A stretch of DNA of 64,000 nucleotides, taken from positions 6,561,733 through 6,625,732 of the forward strand of contig NC_089175.1 in NCBI RefSeq assembly GCF_947507565.1. Reading direction: 5' to 3'. The translations under genes and the position numbers were made by a program. The notes beneath the pieces are model-generated. The model was not told the origin of the DNA. It did no database searches and worked only from the letters and a program-made list of their open reading frames with translations. Positions within the stretch are counted from its first letter, which is position 1; each line of letters begins with the position of its first letter. This DNA comes from Oscarella lobularis. Taxonomy: Eukaryota > Porifera > Homoscleromorpha > Homosclerophorida > Oscarellidae. This document shows, piece after piece, positions 46,798 through 58,103 of the stretch.

Positions 46798-48196
46798 TCA
46801 TGTCCTTCTTCTAAATTTCATTTCAGAAAATGACAAGGGTGTGTTTCCTTTCCATGCGTACCACGTAACACGAGGTAGTGAGCCTCTATCACTCCGATGC
46901 ACATTATTCAGAAAAGAATGAGAGCAGGCATTAAACCACCACCCAGCATTATTATAAGCAGCGCAGTTAACGCCGTTTTTGCTGTCGTTGTCTCGATCTC
47001 TTGTCGAGAACTTCATTCCATTTGCATTATAATGTGAAAATCCAGATGCTGCTATTGCATCTCCCGCTGTACCACTGTACCCACTAACCCTTAGCCTGTA
47101 CTGGGAAGTAGAGTCCTCCACGTTGAAGCTATTTTACTTGGCATACGCACTGTCTCCCGAGTAATCTTCGAATTCAATCCTTAATTCATTTGCTCCATTT
47201 TCCTGCAACAGCTGGTGAACAGAAGCTAAGCCGATCCAGTAGTCACCGCTAAGATTTCCAAATCGTCGTTCATAGTCACTCCATCCGCGATTAAAGTCAA
47301 CAGATCCGTCTTTTCGTCTTTGATAGACGGTCCATCCTCCGTTGTCCGTCTCCATGTCACAGTAGACAGGCATAAGGCCAATTCCGGCGTAGGATATTGT
47401 GAAAGTTCCGCTTGAAAGATGAGGAGATCGGTTGTGTAAACAAGAGGAATCACAGCCTTGTGAGCTTGCAATTACTAAGAGCACAATAATATAATGAAAA
47501 ATAGTAGTCAGTTGCATACTTCCTAGTTCTTCAAGTCGCTTTTGCAATAATTCTATGGGCATGACACCAGGAAGACCTTGAATGCCTTGGTCACCTTTCT
47601 AATGCCAACTTCTTTTAAATTCATATCTGAAGAATTATAATAGAGCAGTACCTGTCCTTTATGACCACGTTTCCCAGTTTGTCCTTTATCACCCTTGGGA
47701 ACCGAGGTTCCTGTATGACCGGAAGAACCTCGGTTTCCTTTATGACCTTTTGTGCCAGCGTTTCCAGCCGTTCCCTTTTGAAAGTAATGAGTTCGTAGCT
47801 TTAGTAATTTGGGTATGATCTTACTGTTACCTGTTCACCAATATTTCCTCTGTCATCTTTATCACCTTTTGGTCCTAGTAGTCCTCTCTCTCCAGGAGGA
47901 CCCTAAATAATAAACTTACTGGTAAATTGCTGGTCAAAATAAATATAAGCACTTCTCGTCCAACTGGACCAGGTGGTCCAAGCGAACCAATAGTGCCAGG
48001 TAAATCTTGAGGTCCCACAGGACCTGGCAATCCCTGAGATCCAACGATATGCTTATGATCACACACAGTAGCTAATGTCTGCGACAGAAAATCAAATTTG
48101 TTCTCATAGGATCAATGAAAAAAGATAATTTTTAGCCTGAGATGACGCATTTTCTACAACGTAGCTCAGCAAACAAAAGAGCAGCTGTGCTTTCAT
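46798..48196 (-). pseudogene. Collagen-fibrinogen lectin gene G with a nonsense mutation
   Basis: Second-subtype gene (start 48196, MKAQLLFCLLSYVVENASSQ). The FReD frame stops at 47134-47136: AAGTAC in gene H (K-Y) is AAGTAA here, inside SAYAK-YNSFNV. The remaining 107 codons (47121-46798) stay open. Other changes: CDCSC is CDSSC, one collagen glycine is valine (TSVPKG) and another aspartate (GDKDDR). The signal-peptide-like MQLTTIF..LLVIASSQG stretch before the FReD is kept. It was probably inactivated recently by a single base change. Confidence 0.85.
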
Positions 48197-48501
48197 TTTT
48201 TCGTCACTTGAAGTCGTTTGAATGAATGAAGGTGCTGATCTTCTGGTCTGCTTTAGGATGAATTTTGGATACGGAAGACACGGAATAATATAAGGAATTA
48301 CATACCAAATACGCAAGCTCCGTGTCATGAACTTTCATAGATTGCCATAAAAGGACTTCCGTACGAAGTAGAGTCGCGCCTGCGCAAGACGCCTTTTGTT
48401 AGAACCACGGCAAAACTTGTACGGCTAGGCGCTTTTAATTGCGGCTCGTCAGCCGCGGCAATGCCTGTTTCCGACAATATTTCAACCCTGAGGTCATCGG
48501 A
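48197..48501 (-). promoter_or_regulatory. Promoter region of lectin G, truncated
   Basis: Matches the D and H promoters as far as the TTTCAACCCTGAGGTCATCGG stretch at about 48500, where it meets the truncated NB-ARC copy. No TATA box, as in D and H. Confidence 0.5.
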
Positions 48502-50593
48502 TGCACCATCTTATCCATCGGAGCGTTTTCGAGCGATTGAGGCAGAACAAAGCCTTGATGAATTATGTTCTGCACGTCGCAGGAGTCTGTCTTGAATGCG
48601 TGCGCTATAGAGAAATAGAATTTATTTTCGGGATAGCTGCTCATTGTTATTCGGTTGCAAAAAATATGCTTGAACTGGGAATGATTCCCAGTGACGCTGG
48701 AATTATTTCACGGGCCGTTGAGTTGTGCTTAGTTCACGGGCACATGGTTGTTTTGGAAAGTCTGGCTTCAATGGTGGTTGTCAACGTGAACAGGAGGTCG
48801 GATTTATCAGAAAGCAAAAGACTTGAAATTACCTGTACAGGATTAGCTCTCTCTCCTTGTCTCTTTAGTACGTTCTATCTTTAGATCATCTGAACCTGAG
48901 TACTGTAGCTGGCTTACGGGGAGACACCTTGGAGGCAGATGAACATTACAGGCGGGCATTAAGAGGCAGAGGAGTTGAAGATTTTTCGGATGACGAAGTC
49001 ATTCGATTTTCTCGCGGCAAGCAGTTTTCGTTGAATTTTTTCACTTTATTTTTATAGCTTTATGTAGATTTGATTCACGTGGCCGATCGGTCTGAAAACC
49101 TTCAAGACGCTAAGGCCATTTTGAACCGCTTGGTCGTTACTCTAGAAAAAGAAGAAGAGGATTTTCGATCAGGTGAGTGGTACACGCTCAGCTACAGTGC
49201 ATGTGTTTTACTGTGGTTGTAGCATATGTATCCTTGGCGAGCGTTCTACTTCAAAGTGGCCAGAAAGAAAAATACGAAGATCTTCTCATGTTTCTTTTTT
49301 CCCTTTCCTCTTCACGCAGTAATCCTGTTGAAACTGTAATAGGTATTATTTGCACGTCAGATCATACATTCGAGTAGACGTTCTCGTAGATATTTTATTC
49401 TCTGTCACTTCTTCAGGTCTTTATTGCCTTGGTCACTGCAGATTCAACGAGCAGAAGTTTGATGGAGCCCAGGAATGTTTTAAACAAGTGATCCATATTA
49501 ATGAAACTTCGCGTACATCTATCCTGAAACCAATTGAAGTCTGTAAGGGTGCGTTTGGTCTGTTCATTACAGACTGCAGAAGCCTTATTTCTTTTTTTGT
49601 TCAGCGCACTTGTATTGTTTTGTTTCTTGCAAGCGGACAAGGCAATTTGAGTTTGGGCATCAAATCTTGGAGAAAGGATTGCCTATTCTTCAAAGTCGTT
49701 TTTTCTTCACAGAGAATCTTACGTCAATTCTTTGTAAAATTTTATTCTCCTATATTTCAGATTTTCTTATTTAATTCAGTACGTCAATTTTTCCTCAGAC
49801 GACGCATTGTACGGTTCTAGCCTTTACACCTTGAAGAAGTACACCAAGGCTGTTGATCATCTCCAACAATGCCTCTCTGTGTGCCCAAGGTCGAGGGATG
49901 GAGAAATCCAGCTAATGCTAAGTAAGAAAGAATGTGACTTTGACCCAGTGACGCAATTTATTATTTATTATTTTAAGTCGTTTGGTATCTTGGAATGTCG
50001 CTAGCGAAACTTGGTAAATTGGATGAAGCGGTTATGATCTTAAAGGAGTTCAGCTATCTATTCGAAAGGCTAATGGTCAATAACCAGTGGATAAATCATA
50101 CGGGTATGATAATGAGTGCGTAGTCATGTGTACTTTTATTAGCATTAGCCTTTCACTCCGAACAGATTTTTCTATGATGGTGAAGCTTTATACGGACGCG
50201 GAGAAATGGGATGACGCTATATTTTTACTTAAGTCCTGTTTCCTGAATTGTAAAGAGAAGCATGGATGGTCTTTGAGCTACAGCAGCCTTCACGGTACTG
50301 TATACGATTTGAGCGAGGTTTTCTAGTGCAGTAATCTCATATTAACTTTTTTGTGCAGCAACCTGGTTACTTTGCGAGTGCCTACTAGCCAAAGGGCTTT
50401 TTAAGGATGCCCATGAAGTGTCTGCAAAAGCGCTTAGAGACTATGACCCGAAGCTTTTTCCCGATTACCGATTACTAGAGAAGAGTACGTCTTTATTCGC
50501 TAAAAGCCAAATGTACTAAGACGGATTTTCTTTATTGTAGTTCATGAACTTAAGTGCGCTGTTGGTCAGATGATTGCCCTGGAAGAGGAATGA
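48502..50593 (+). pseudogene. 5'-truncated copy of the NB-ARC/TPR gene
   Basis: Begins abruptly at ATGCACCATCTTATCCATCG, corresponding to 32308 in the full gene, and runs collinearly through all TPR exons to the TGA at 50591-50593. A 6-bp in-frame deletion (GAAATTACCTG for GAAATTCTTCGTACCTG) and scattered substitutions are seen; splice sites are largely intact. It has no Death or NB-ARC part and no promoter of its own. The open exons suggest the copy is young. Whether it is transcribed is unknown. Confidence 0.8.
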
Positions 50594-50721
50594 ACTGTCT
50601 ATTCCCTTTTCGTGCGACTGGAATTTCTAGTTGACCCTACTTTTCTGAGCCTGTCGAATAGTTTCGTATAGAGCGGAGTGTTACGTGCTTGTTTATCTGT
50701 GTCTGTTTACACCTTACTCGA

Positions 50722-51082
50722 GATTCATCACGTGTGGCGTTCCCATCTCATTTCGTTTTCTCTGCGTTTTCTCTGGCCTATTCCACAATTTACTAGGGTC
50801 AAAAATTGTGCATTCCACTCCCAAACTCAAAATCAGATGAAATCCCCGCGATTTCACTAGTTTATGTTGTCTCTAAATAACTGTAGTAGTCACGGACCAG
50901 TGGTCACTGTGCTGTTTCTGATAGAAACACCATTTGCTGTAGCTAGTCATATGACTGTTTTATGAAATGTATTATAGCGTCTCACCACAGCGAAGTTGTC
51001 TTTCTTTTTTCTTTTAGGGAAGTTGCAACGATGCTGACGAACGAGCAGTATTTTTCGTGAGCGGCGGAGCAACGACATTTTT
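50722..51082 (+). promoter_or_regulatory. Shared upstream cassette in front of the ankyrin-Roc gene
   Basis: Starts at ATTCATCACGTGTGGCG and keeps the order of the 28905-29245 copy (CTGTTTCTGATAGAAACACC, CTCACCACAGCGAAGTTGTC, GTGAGCGGCGGAGCAACGAC). It ends 230 bp before the ATG. Confidence 0.65.
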
Positions 51083-51314
51083 TGAGACCCGGATTATAAG
51101 TTCACATACGGGCATCTCTTTCAGTTTCACAGTTCTCCCGACGCGATGACGCACGTCTCGGTGAGCTTTTCGATCGAAAAAGAAGGTTTGTTGCGTCGCG
51201 TTTAGTTGTATCGTTTGTTCATTTGCTCGATATGCACCGTTCTCTGTTTGTGACTGTGATTTAGGGAAGATATGAACCCTATTTTTTGTTTTTGTAGAGT
51301 TCTTATCCGCTGTC

Positions 51315-54300
51315 ATGGACGGAAATACGACTTTCGTATCACAGTTCATTTGTCGCTATCCAGAAAAGTGGAAAGAAGCGACGGACATGGTACCGTACAA
51401 TAAATTCTTCTGTGCATAACAGTTCATTGGAATTTCTTTTGATGTAGGACGGATATACAGCTCTTCATCTCGCTATGAGTGCTGAAATGGCTCAATTTCT
51501 GATTTCAGCTGGAGCTAATATAGAAGCTTTGAATAATGTGCGGTATTGATTTATTGGCAGAAGTTGTCTCACGGTTTGACATTAGAGAGGATTGACGCCT
51601 TTTCTTTGCGCCGTTTCAAATAATCTATCCGAAATTATAGACGTTATTATACAACATGGTTGCAACATTTCTGCAAAAGGCAGGGTAAGTAATCCCAGGT
51701 AATGGCTATTTAGTAATCCATAATGACATGCAGGATGGTGATGGAGCTATTGCATTGGCAGTTTATTACGGACATGAGGATATCGTAAGACAACTTGTTG
51801 GGATGGAATTCAGTATAAATGAAACTAATCATGTAATTTTGAGCATTGAAGAAATGTAAAAAATTTGTCATTGATATAAGAGTGTTTAGAATGGCCTTAC
51901 TCCACTTCATCGGGCGTGTGAGCGTGGACGCCCGAAATTTGCTGAAATTTTAATTTTAGCTGGAGCTAATATAGAAGCCTTGGATAAGGTATTGATTTAT
52001 TAATAAGCAATCGGACGATAATTTCCACGGTTTACACCAGTGGAGATACACGCCTTTTCTTCGTGCCGTTCTCTTTGGACAATTGGAGGTCATGGATGTT
52101 CTTATTCAATGTAAATGCAACATTTCTGTTAAAAACATCGTAAGTAATAATAAGTGAAGTTTACTTCATAATCTTTCATGGAATCTAGGATGGTGTTGGA
52201 GCTCTACACATTGCGAGCCTACAGGGGTTTTTGGCCATTGCGATACGACTTGTGGGAATAGGATTGAGCGTCAATGAACTTACTGAGGTTCTAAAAAGGA
52301 AATGAATTGCAAGACGTTTGTTCATTATGAGTCTTTAGAATGGCGCTACTTCACTTCATTTGGCGTGCGCGGAAGGACACGCTAAAACGGCTGAATTTCT
52401 GATATCATCTGGAGCAGATATAGAAGCTTTGAATATGGTGATAATTAATTATCCCTTAGAAAATATTATTTCACGGTTTGACGTCAGAATGGAAAAACGC
52501 CTTTACTTGCGGCTGCTGAAAATGGACATTCAGAAGTCATTGATGTTCTTATTAAACATCATTGCAACGTTTTTGCTAAAGACAACGTTAGTTATAACAG
52601 GTACCGGTTATTTAATTATTAAACAATGTTCAGGGAGGCTTTTCTTCACTTCATTGTGCGTGCCACAATGGACACGCTCAAACAGTCGATTTTCTGATTT
52701 CATCTGGAGCTGATATAGAAGCTCGCGATGAGGTATTGATTTAGTAGTGATTGCGGATAGTCTCCTCACTGTTGAACATCAGCATAGTGGCTTCACGCCT
52801 TTTCTTTTTGCCGTTTTACATGAACATTTAGAAGTGACAAATGTTCTTTTTCAACGCGGTTGCAACATTGCCGCAAAAACAACCGTAAATACTAGCATGT
52901 AACGATTGCTTGATAATTGATTAATATAGAATTTAGAGTCGTAACGGAGCCCTGGCACTTGCAAGCGAACGCGGTCGTTTGAATATTGTAAGACGCCTTG
53001 TTGAAATAGGGTGCAATATCAATGAGCCACATGAAGTATTGCAACGTGACAGATTCAGGGAATTGTCATTTATGAATGTTTAGGATGGCTATACGTCACT
53101 TCATTTTGCGTGTAAGAATGGTCACGCTCAAATCGCTAAATTTCTAGTTTCATCTGGAGCTAATACAAAAGCAATAAATAAAGTAGCCTTTTCTTTTTCC
53201 TTTTCAGTTTTATATTTTGACGTTGGAAATAGTTTGGTAGAACCCCTCTTCTTGAAGCTCACTTCAACAAGAAACGCAACGTCATTTCATCTCTTAAACA
53301 GATTTTGGGTAGTCAAATTACGGCTGAAGAAGGCATAGACGAAGAGAGTCTCTCAGAGGTGTGTTCCTAAGCTATTGCTTTTTTTTTTCAAGGGGACTAG
53401 TTTTATGGGAATTTCTGCTTGTGATCCTTACTTCTTTTTTTAGGACAACCGCTCCTCTTCGGACGAAGAAGTTGAAAACACTTCCGACGAAGCCTGCCAA
53501 GAAACTGCTGACCCGTCTGACCGTTCTCAAGAAATTTACGACGAGGCTCTAAAGCGCGGCTCTGTAACAGTCAACCGTTGTCGTGTCATCGTTGCTGGTC
53601 AAGACGGAACTGGCAAGTCATGTCTTGTAGATTCTCTTTTGAACAGAACTTTTGAGAAAAAGAAAGCGAGCACAGAAGGAGCAGCCGTAACAATGACCCA
53701 CACAGCGACAAGAGGTTGGATCGCCACGGACAGCAAGGACCACTTAGATCCGCTAATTGCAGAGGGTGTCTATCGCATGAATCAGCAGCAGTTGACGTCG
53801 AAGAGCTGGCAAGAAGGCTCTTCTGAATCATCCCATTTTGTACTAAATTCAAGAGAGCCTAACGTCAAATCGAAAGACGCAGAAGCAGACAAAATAGACC
53901 TTTCTACAGCAATAAATCATCTGAAACCAGCACCAGCAGTAGAAACACATTCAGAGGATTTGAAAATGTTTGGCATTGAAGCGAAAACGCTCACGGCTGG
54001 CCAGCTACAGTTAGTCAAAACTTTTCTCACAAATAGACCAAGTGAAGAAGATCTTCGTGAGAGAATCCTGGGCGTTCGCGATATCTGGGATTTGGGTGGA
54101 CAGGAAGTTTATCTCGCCACTCATTCGGCTCTCATGCCGGACAGCAAAGCGTTTTGTATGTCAATTTACATGATTGTAATGGACATCTCAAAGTCGCTGT
54201 CAGATAAAGCGCAGTCGTTTTATCGATCATCGGATGGCGAAGTAACAGACCTAACAAATGAATTAGGCTGGATTCGCACAAACGGAGACTTTCCTCTCTA

Positions 54301-57300
54301 CTGGTTTGGCTCAATCACAGCCGCCCATGAAGAGACGCCTATGGGTGACCATTGGCTGGGTAAGGACGAAGAAGTGGCTCCTCCCCCCGTCTTTGCAATT
54401 GGCACCCACCGAGACGTCTTGGACAACAAGGAGAAGTTTCCTAATTCAGACTCAGTAAAAGAATGGCTGAGGGAGCAAGGCAAGTTGTTTGAAGAACTTT
54501 TGAGCGACAGCGACTTCAAGAAACACATCGTCAAACCGAGACCCAGGAAAGACGAAGATTTTCGCGAAATGGCTCATTTCTTCAAGAGAATATTTCTAGT
54601 AGACAATTCCGTCTCCGGTTCAGGTTCTCCGTGTAAAGGCGTTAGAGAAATTCGAGAGCGAGTCGATCGCATGACGACGACGTATTGGGAAAAAGCGAAA
54701 AAGCAGCCTCTATTTTGGGTTTACCTTGAAATCCTTCTGTTTCAGTGGAGCGAGGTCATGAAAACTGTTGTGGCTAAAGTAGACGAAATAGTGATGCTCG
54801 CTCAGCATCCGACAATCTGCAATATTTCAAGTCGCGACGAAGTCCTCGTGGCTCTGAAATATCTTGCAAGCGTCGGAGTAATTCTCTATTACCCGGAAGT
54901 AGAAGATTTGAAAGACGTCGTTTTTACCAGACCTATGTGGGTAATCAAAGCTCTGTCAGCTTTCGTGACAGCGGTAGAGCCAGGTCCATTGATGGAGCCA
55001 CAGTGGGACTTTCTGAAAAAGAAAGGGGTGATGTCTAATGACTTGATGATGTATCGTCTGAAGCAAATGCGCGATGCCGACTGTAGTGATTTGGCTACTG
55101 GCCAAAAGAACACCGATGGAGAAAGAGTTGAAGCCGAAAATAGGCTTGTTGTACGACTTCTAGAACTCCTTGACGTCATCACGCCTGTTGAAGGCCAGAA
55201 GAATTTTTACGTTCCTTCAATGCTCAAAGCGCCGTTTCTGTATTCTTTTACTTATTTGGAACGTCTTACTTCTTCAAACGTTGAGTCACGTTCTTGCGGT
55301 CTTCCGGCTCCTCTCATCGTCATCCCAAAAAAGCTAAAATTTGTCCCGGAATGCCTCTTCTTTCGTCTCATAACACGCTTTCTCAAAGTGTATCCGCTGA
55401 AACCTCGGCTTTCACGTCATCAATGCATCTTCCTTGCTCAAGACAAGACGCCAGCGGAAGGTACGTTCTGGTAGCAGCGTTTTCTAGTTTAATCTTTCTA
55501 AATATTTATTAATATTAGTATTAGTGGAAGTTGAGCTGTTGTATCACAAGCGAGGCAAATGGATAGCTCTGACGATTCGTTTCGTTAATGACGAGGACCG
55601 AGAGAAGATAAGCGGACAGTTCTTGGCCTCAATCAAGAGCGAGTTGCACGAGCAAATGAAAAACGTCTGTATGCAAGGCATGAGGGGTTTTAAGTATAGC
55701 ATCTGCTGTCAAACGAAGAAAGCCGCTCGTAAGAACGAGGAGTTTGGCATTGATCCAGAAGATCTTTCTGTAATTTTCGACGAGGATGGTGACTCGTCAT
55801 CAGAACCACCACGGAAAATTTCCAAAGTGTATTTTAACCCATTCAATGAGCCACTCAGTAGAAGACAACAAGAGTTTGAAATTGACTGTTGGTTTGAACA
55901 CAAACCCATCTGTGCTAGACTATTGTCTCAAGGTAAAGATATAGAGGTAGAGTGCGTTTCGCTTGATTGCTTTACAGTTTTTTGCAGAGGCACTTCCTAA
56001 GGCGATCGACACTCGCCTTATTCGCGTTGTTGCGTTCCTAGTCAATGCAAAATGGGATGAGTTTGCTGTTTTCTTGGAGGCTAGTGCCAGTGACATAACG
56101 CAATACAAAGAAACGTCTGTCAAGAATCTTGTTCGAGCCTTGAATGTCATAGAGACTTGGGTAGAAAGATGCGGTCCAGAAGCAACGGTGAATGCTCTTA
56201 TTAAAGCTTGTGAAAATTGCGGCATTCACAGGCATAAAATTGCAGCTGCTTACGAGGAGAATTTGTGAGAACGCTTAGTTGTTGAGGTGTCCCCTTTTAT
56301 GCGTTTTTTAGATTGAGTGAACGGGACGAGTACTTCGAGTCACCGAGTCAAACGAAACAACGAGACGTCGGAGAGGTTGGCCACGCTGAAACTTTATCTT
56401 TGCCTTTTTTGCATTTTAAGACTGGTCCTCCAATCGATCCAACATCTTTTGCAACCGGTACCGAGCCTCTGGCTTGGAGGAAAAGTCTTTTGCCGGCTCC
56501 CGAAGACTTAATTCTTGCTTCGTCGGTGCCGCCGCATTTGTTGCAGAATCAAAGTTCGTGTCAGGTTGTGGTCGCCTCGTCGAGACTTAAGGATGGCAAA
56601 GAGGAGAGGCAGGAAAAGGCTATAGCCTCTCCAAAGAGTCTTCCTGCCAAAGTAGACGTACTCGAAGAAACGGTCTGGAGGAACGTTGGAGAAGTCCTTG
56701 AAACCAATGAATTGGTTGGCACTTCAAAGGTTTCTGAACTGGTCTTAGAGTCAGTGGAAGTCAATCGTTTTCGCTTGAATGTTCTTGGTCAGATCCGTTC
56801 TTTTGTCTTGAAAGAGAGGCGTTCATGCACAGTAGACAGCGGAGGAGGCCAGATACACTTGAAAAGCAGTGGAGTAACTGTGACTCTTTCAGAGAATGCT
56901 GTAAGTGAGGCAACGAACTTTTCGGTGACGTCTTATTTTCCGGAAGATTACAAAGAAGCTCCAGCAATAACTTGTGTCGCCACAGTCTTGCCTCATGGAT
57001 TGACCCTTAGAAACAAAGCAACAATAGAGCTTCGTCATCATATCTGCTTAGAAAAACCGTTTAGAGTTAGAATTCTTTATCACAGTGGCCTTTCAACGTG
57101 TGAAAAAGGGTATCAGTTGCTAGCCGATCTGAACCAAGGAGCAATGTCTGCCGTTGACGGTGAGACGGAATTTCGAGTGGAAAGAAATTGTATTCGCATT
57201 CTTTGTCGTGGATTTTCCGAGCACTGCATTGTACAGGAAGGTTATTTTTTTATTTCTATTCGACTTTATGCTCCTCTTTCTTTTGCTGAAGGAGATTCTC

Positions 57301-58103
57301 AAGGAAGCGTTGTTGCATCTCTATCGTGTCAGTGCGATGAGGTTACGAAAAAAATTGACAAAAATCAGAAAGAATTGGCCAGAGAATGCAAGGACTTTCA
57401 GAATGATTACATCAACGTTGACTCAACGGAGAGTGTAGAGTTGTCTGTTAATCCAACGAATGACAGTTCAGTCTTGTTTTCCGCTAACGGCGCCCCAAGT
57501 AGCCCCGCTATTTCTGCAATAGCCTTAAAGTCAATGATTGGTGCAGGCCACATGAACTACATAACAAGGTCCTTTTGTCTAGAGCGGACAAAAAACACTG
57601 TCGTCAGTGTTAAATTTTCCTATAACGCTATTGACAAAACTGGCTCTATCGTAGGGTCATTTCAGCTCTACCCGGTAATATGGCGACCGATGCCAAGACT
57701 GGAGAATTTGAAGTCTCTTTTAAACGGACGTTCCGGGACTGACAACGGGTCAATTCACTGCTCATCAGTAAATGCTATGGTTACTCAAACTGCTGAAAAC
57801 CAGCTAGACGACGTGGTGTCTCCAGATGAACAAAGTGATGTGGCTAGACGCATTGGAAGTCGCTGGAGGCACGTTGGAGCGGCTCTTGGACCGCACCCAA
57901 AGTTTGAGTCTCATGAATTAGATAGCTTTGCCGCAGCTCATAATAGCGATCGAGATAGGGCTCTGCAAATGCTTAGTACCTGGGCAGAAAAGCATCACAG
58001 AAACGCCACAAGAAGAATGCTCATACTTGCACTGAGAAAAGAAGACCAAAACGCTTTAATATCAAACGTTTTCAAATGTAATCCCGACAGTCTTACAACG
58101 TAG
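51315..58103 (+). CDS. Ankyrin - Roc - COR - Death - ZU5 - Death protein
   Basis: ATG 51315 (MDGNTTFVSQFICRYPEKW). Thirteen exons of about 99-130 bp follow (51448-53360), one ankyrin repeat each, such as NGKTPLLAAAENGHSEVIDV. An acidic linker leads into one large exon (from 53444): Roc AGQDGTGKSCLVDSL, DIWDLGGQE, GTHRDVLD; then COR FTRPMWVIKALSAFVTAVEPG. Further exons complete COR and give a Death domain (IDTRLIRVVAFLVNAKWDEF) to 56264. GTGAGA at 56265 and TTTTTTAG at 56311 bound a 47-nt intron; splicing removes the apparent TGA and joins EENL in frame to LSERDEYFESP. The last exon holds ZU5 (VDSGGGQIHLKSSGVTVTLS), a UPA-like stretch, and a second Death domain (IGSRWRHVGAALGPHPKFES). No lesion. 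Retention of the intron would give a shorter isoform. Confidence 0.8.

Noticed and set aside
56313-58103. ZU5-Death as an independent gene starting at TTG 56313
   Set aside because: There is no ATG near the start, and a splice acceptor stands just before it. A 47-nt intron with matching phase joins it to the gene in front. Kept as the alternative in case RNA shows separate transcripts.
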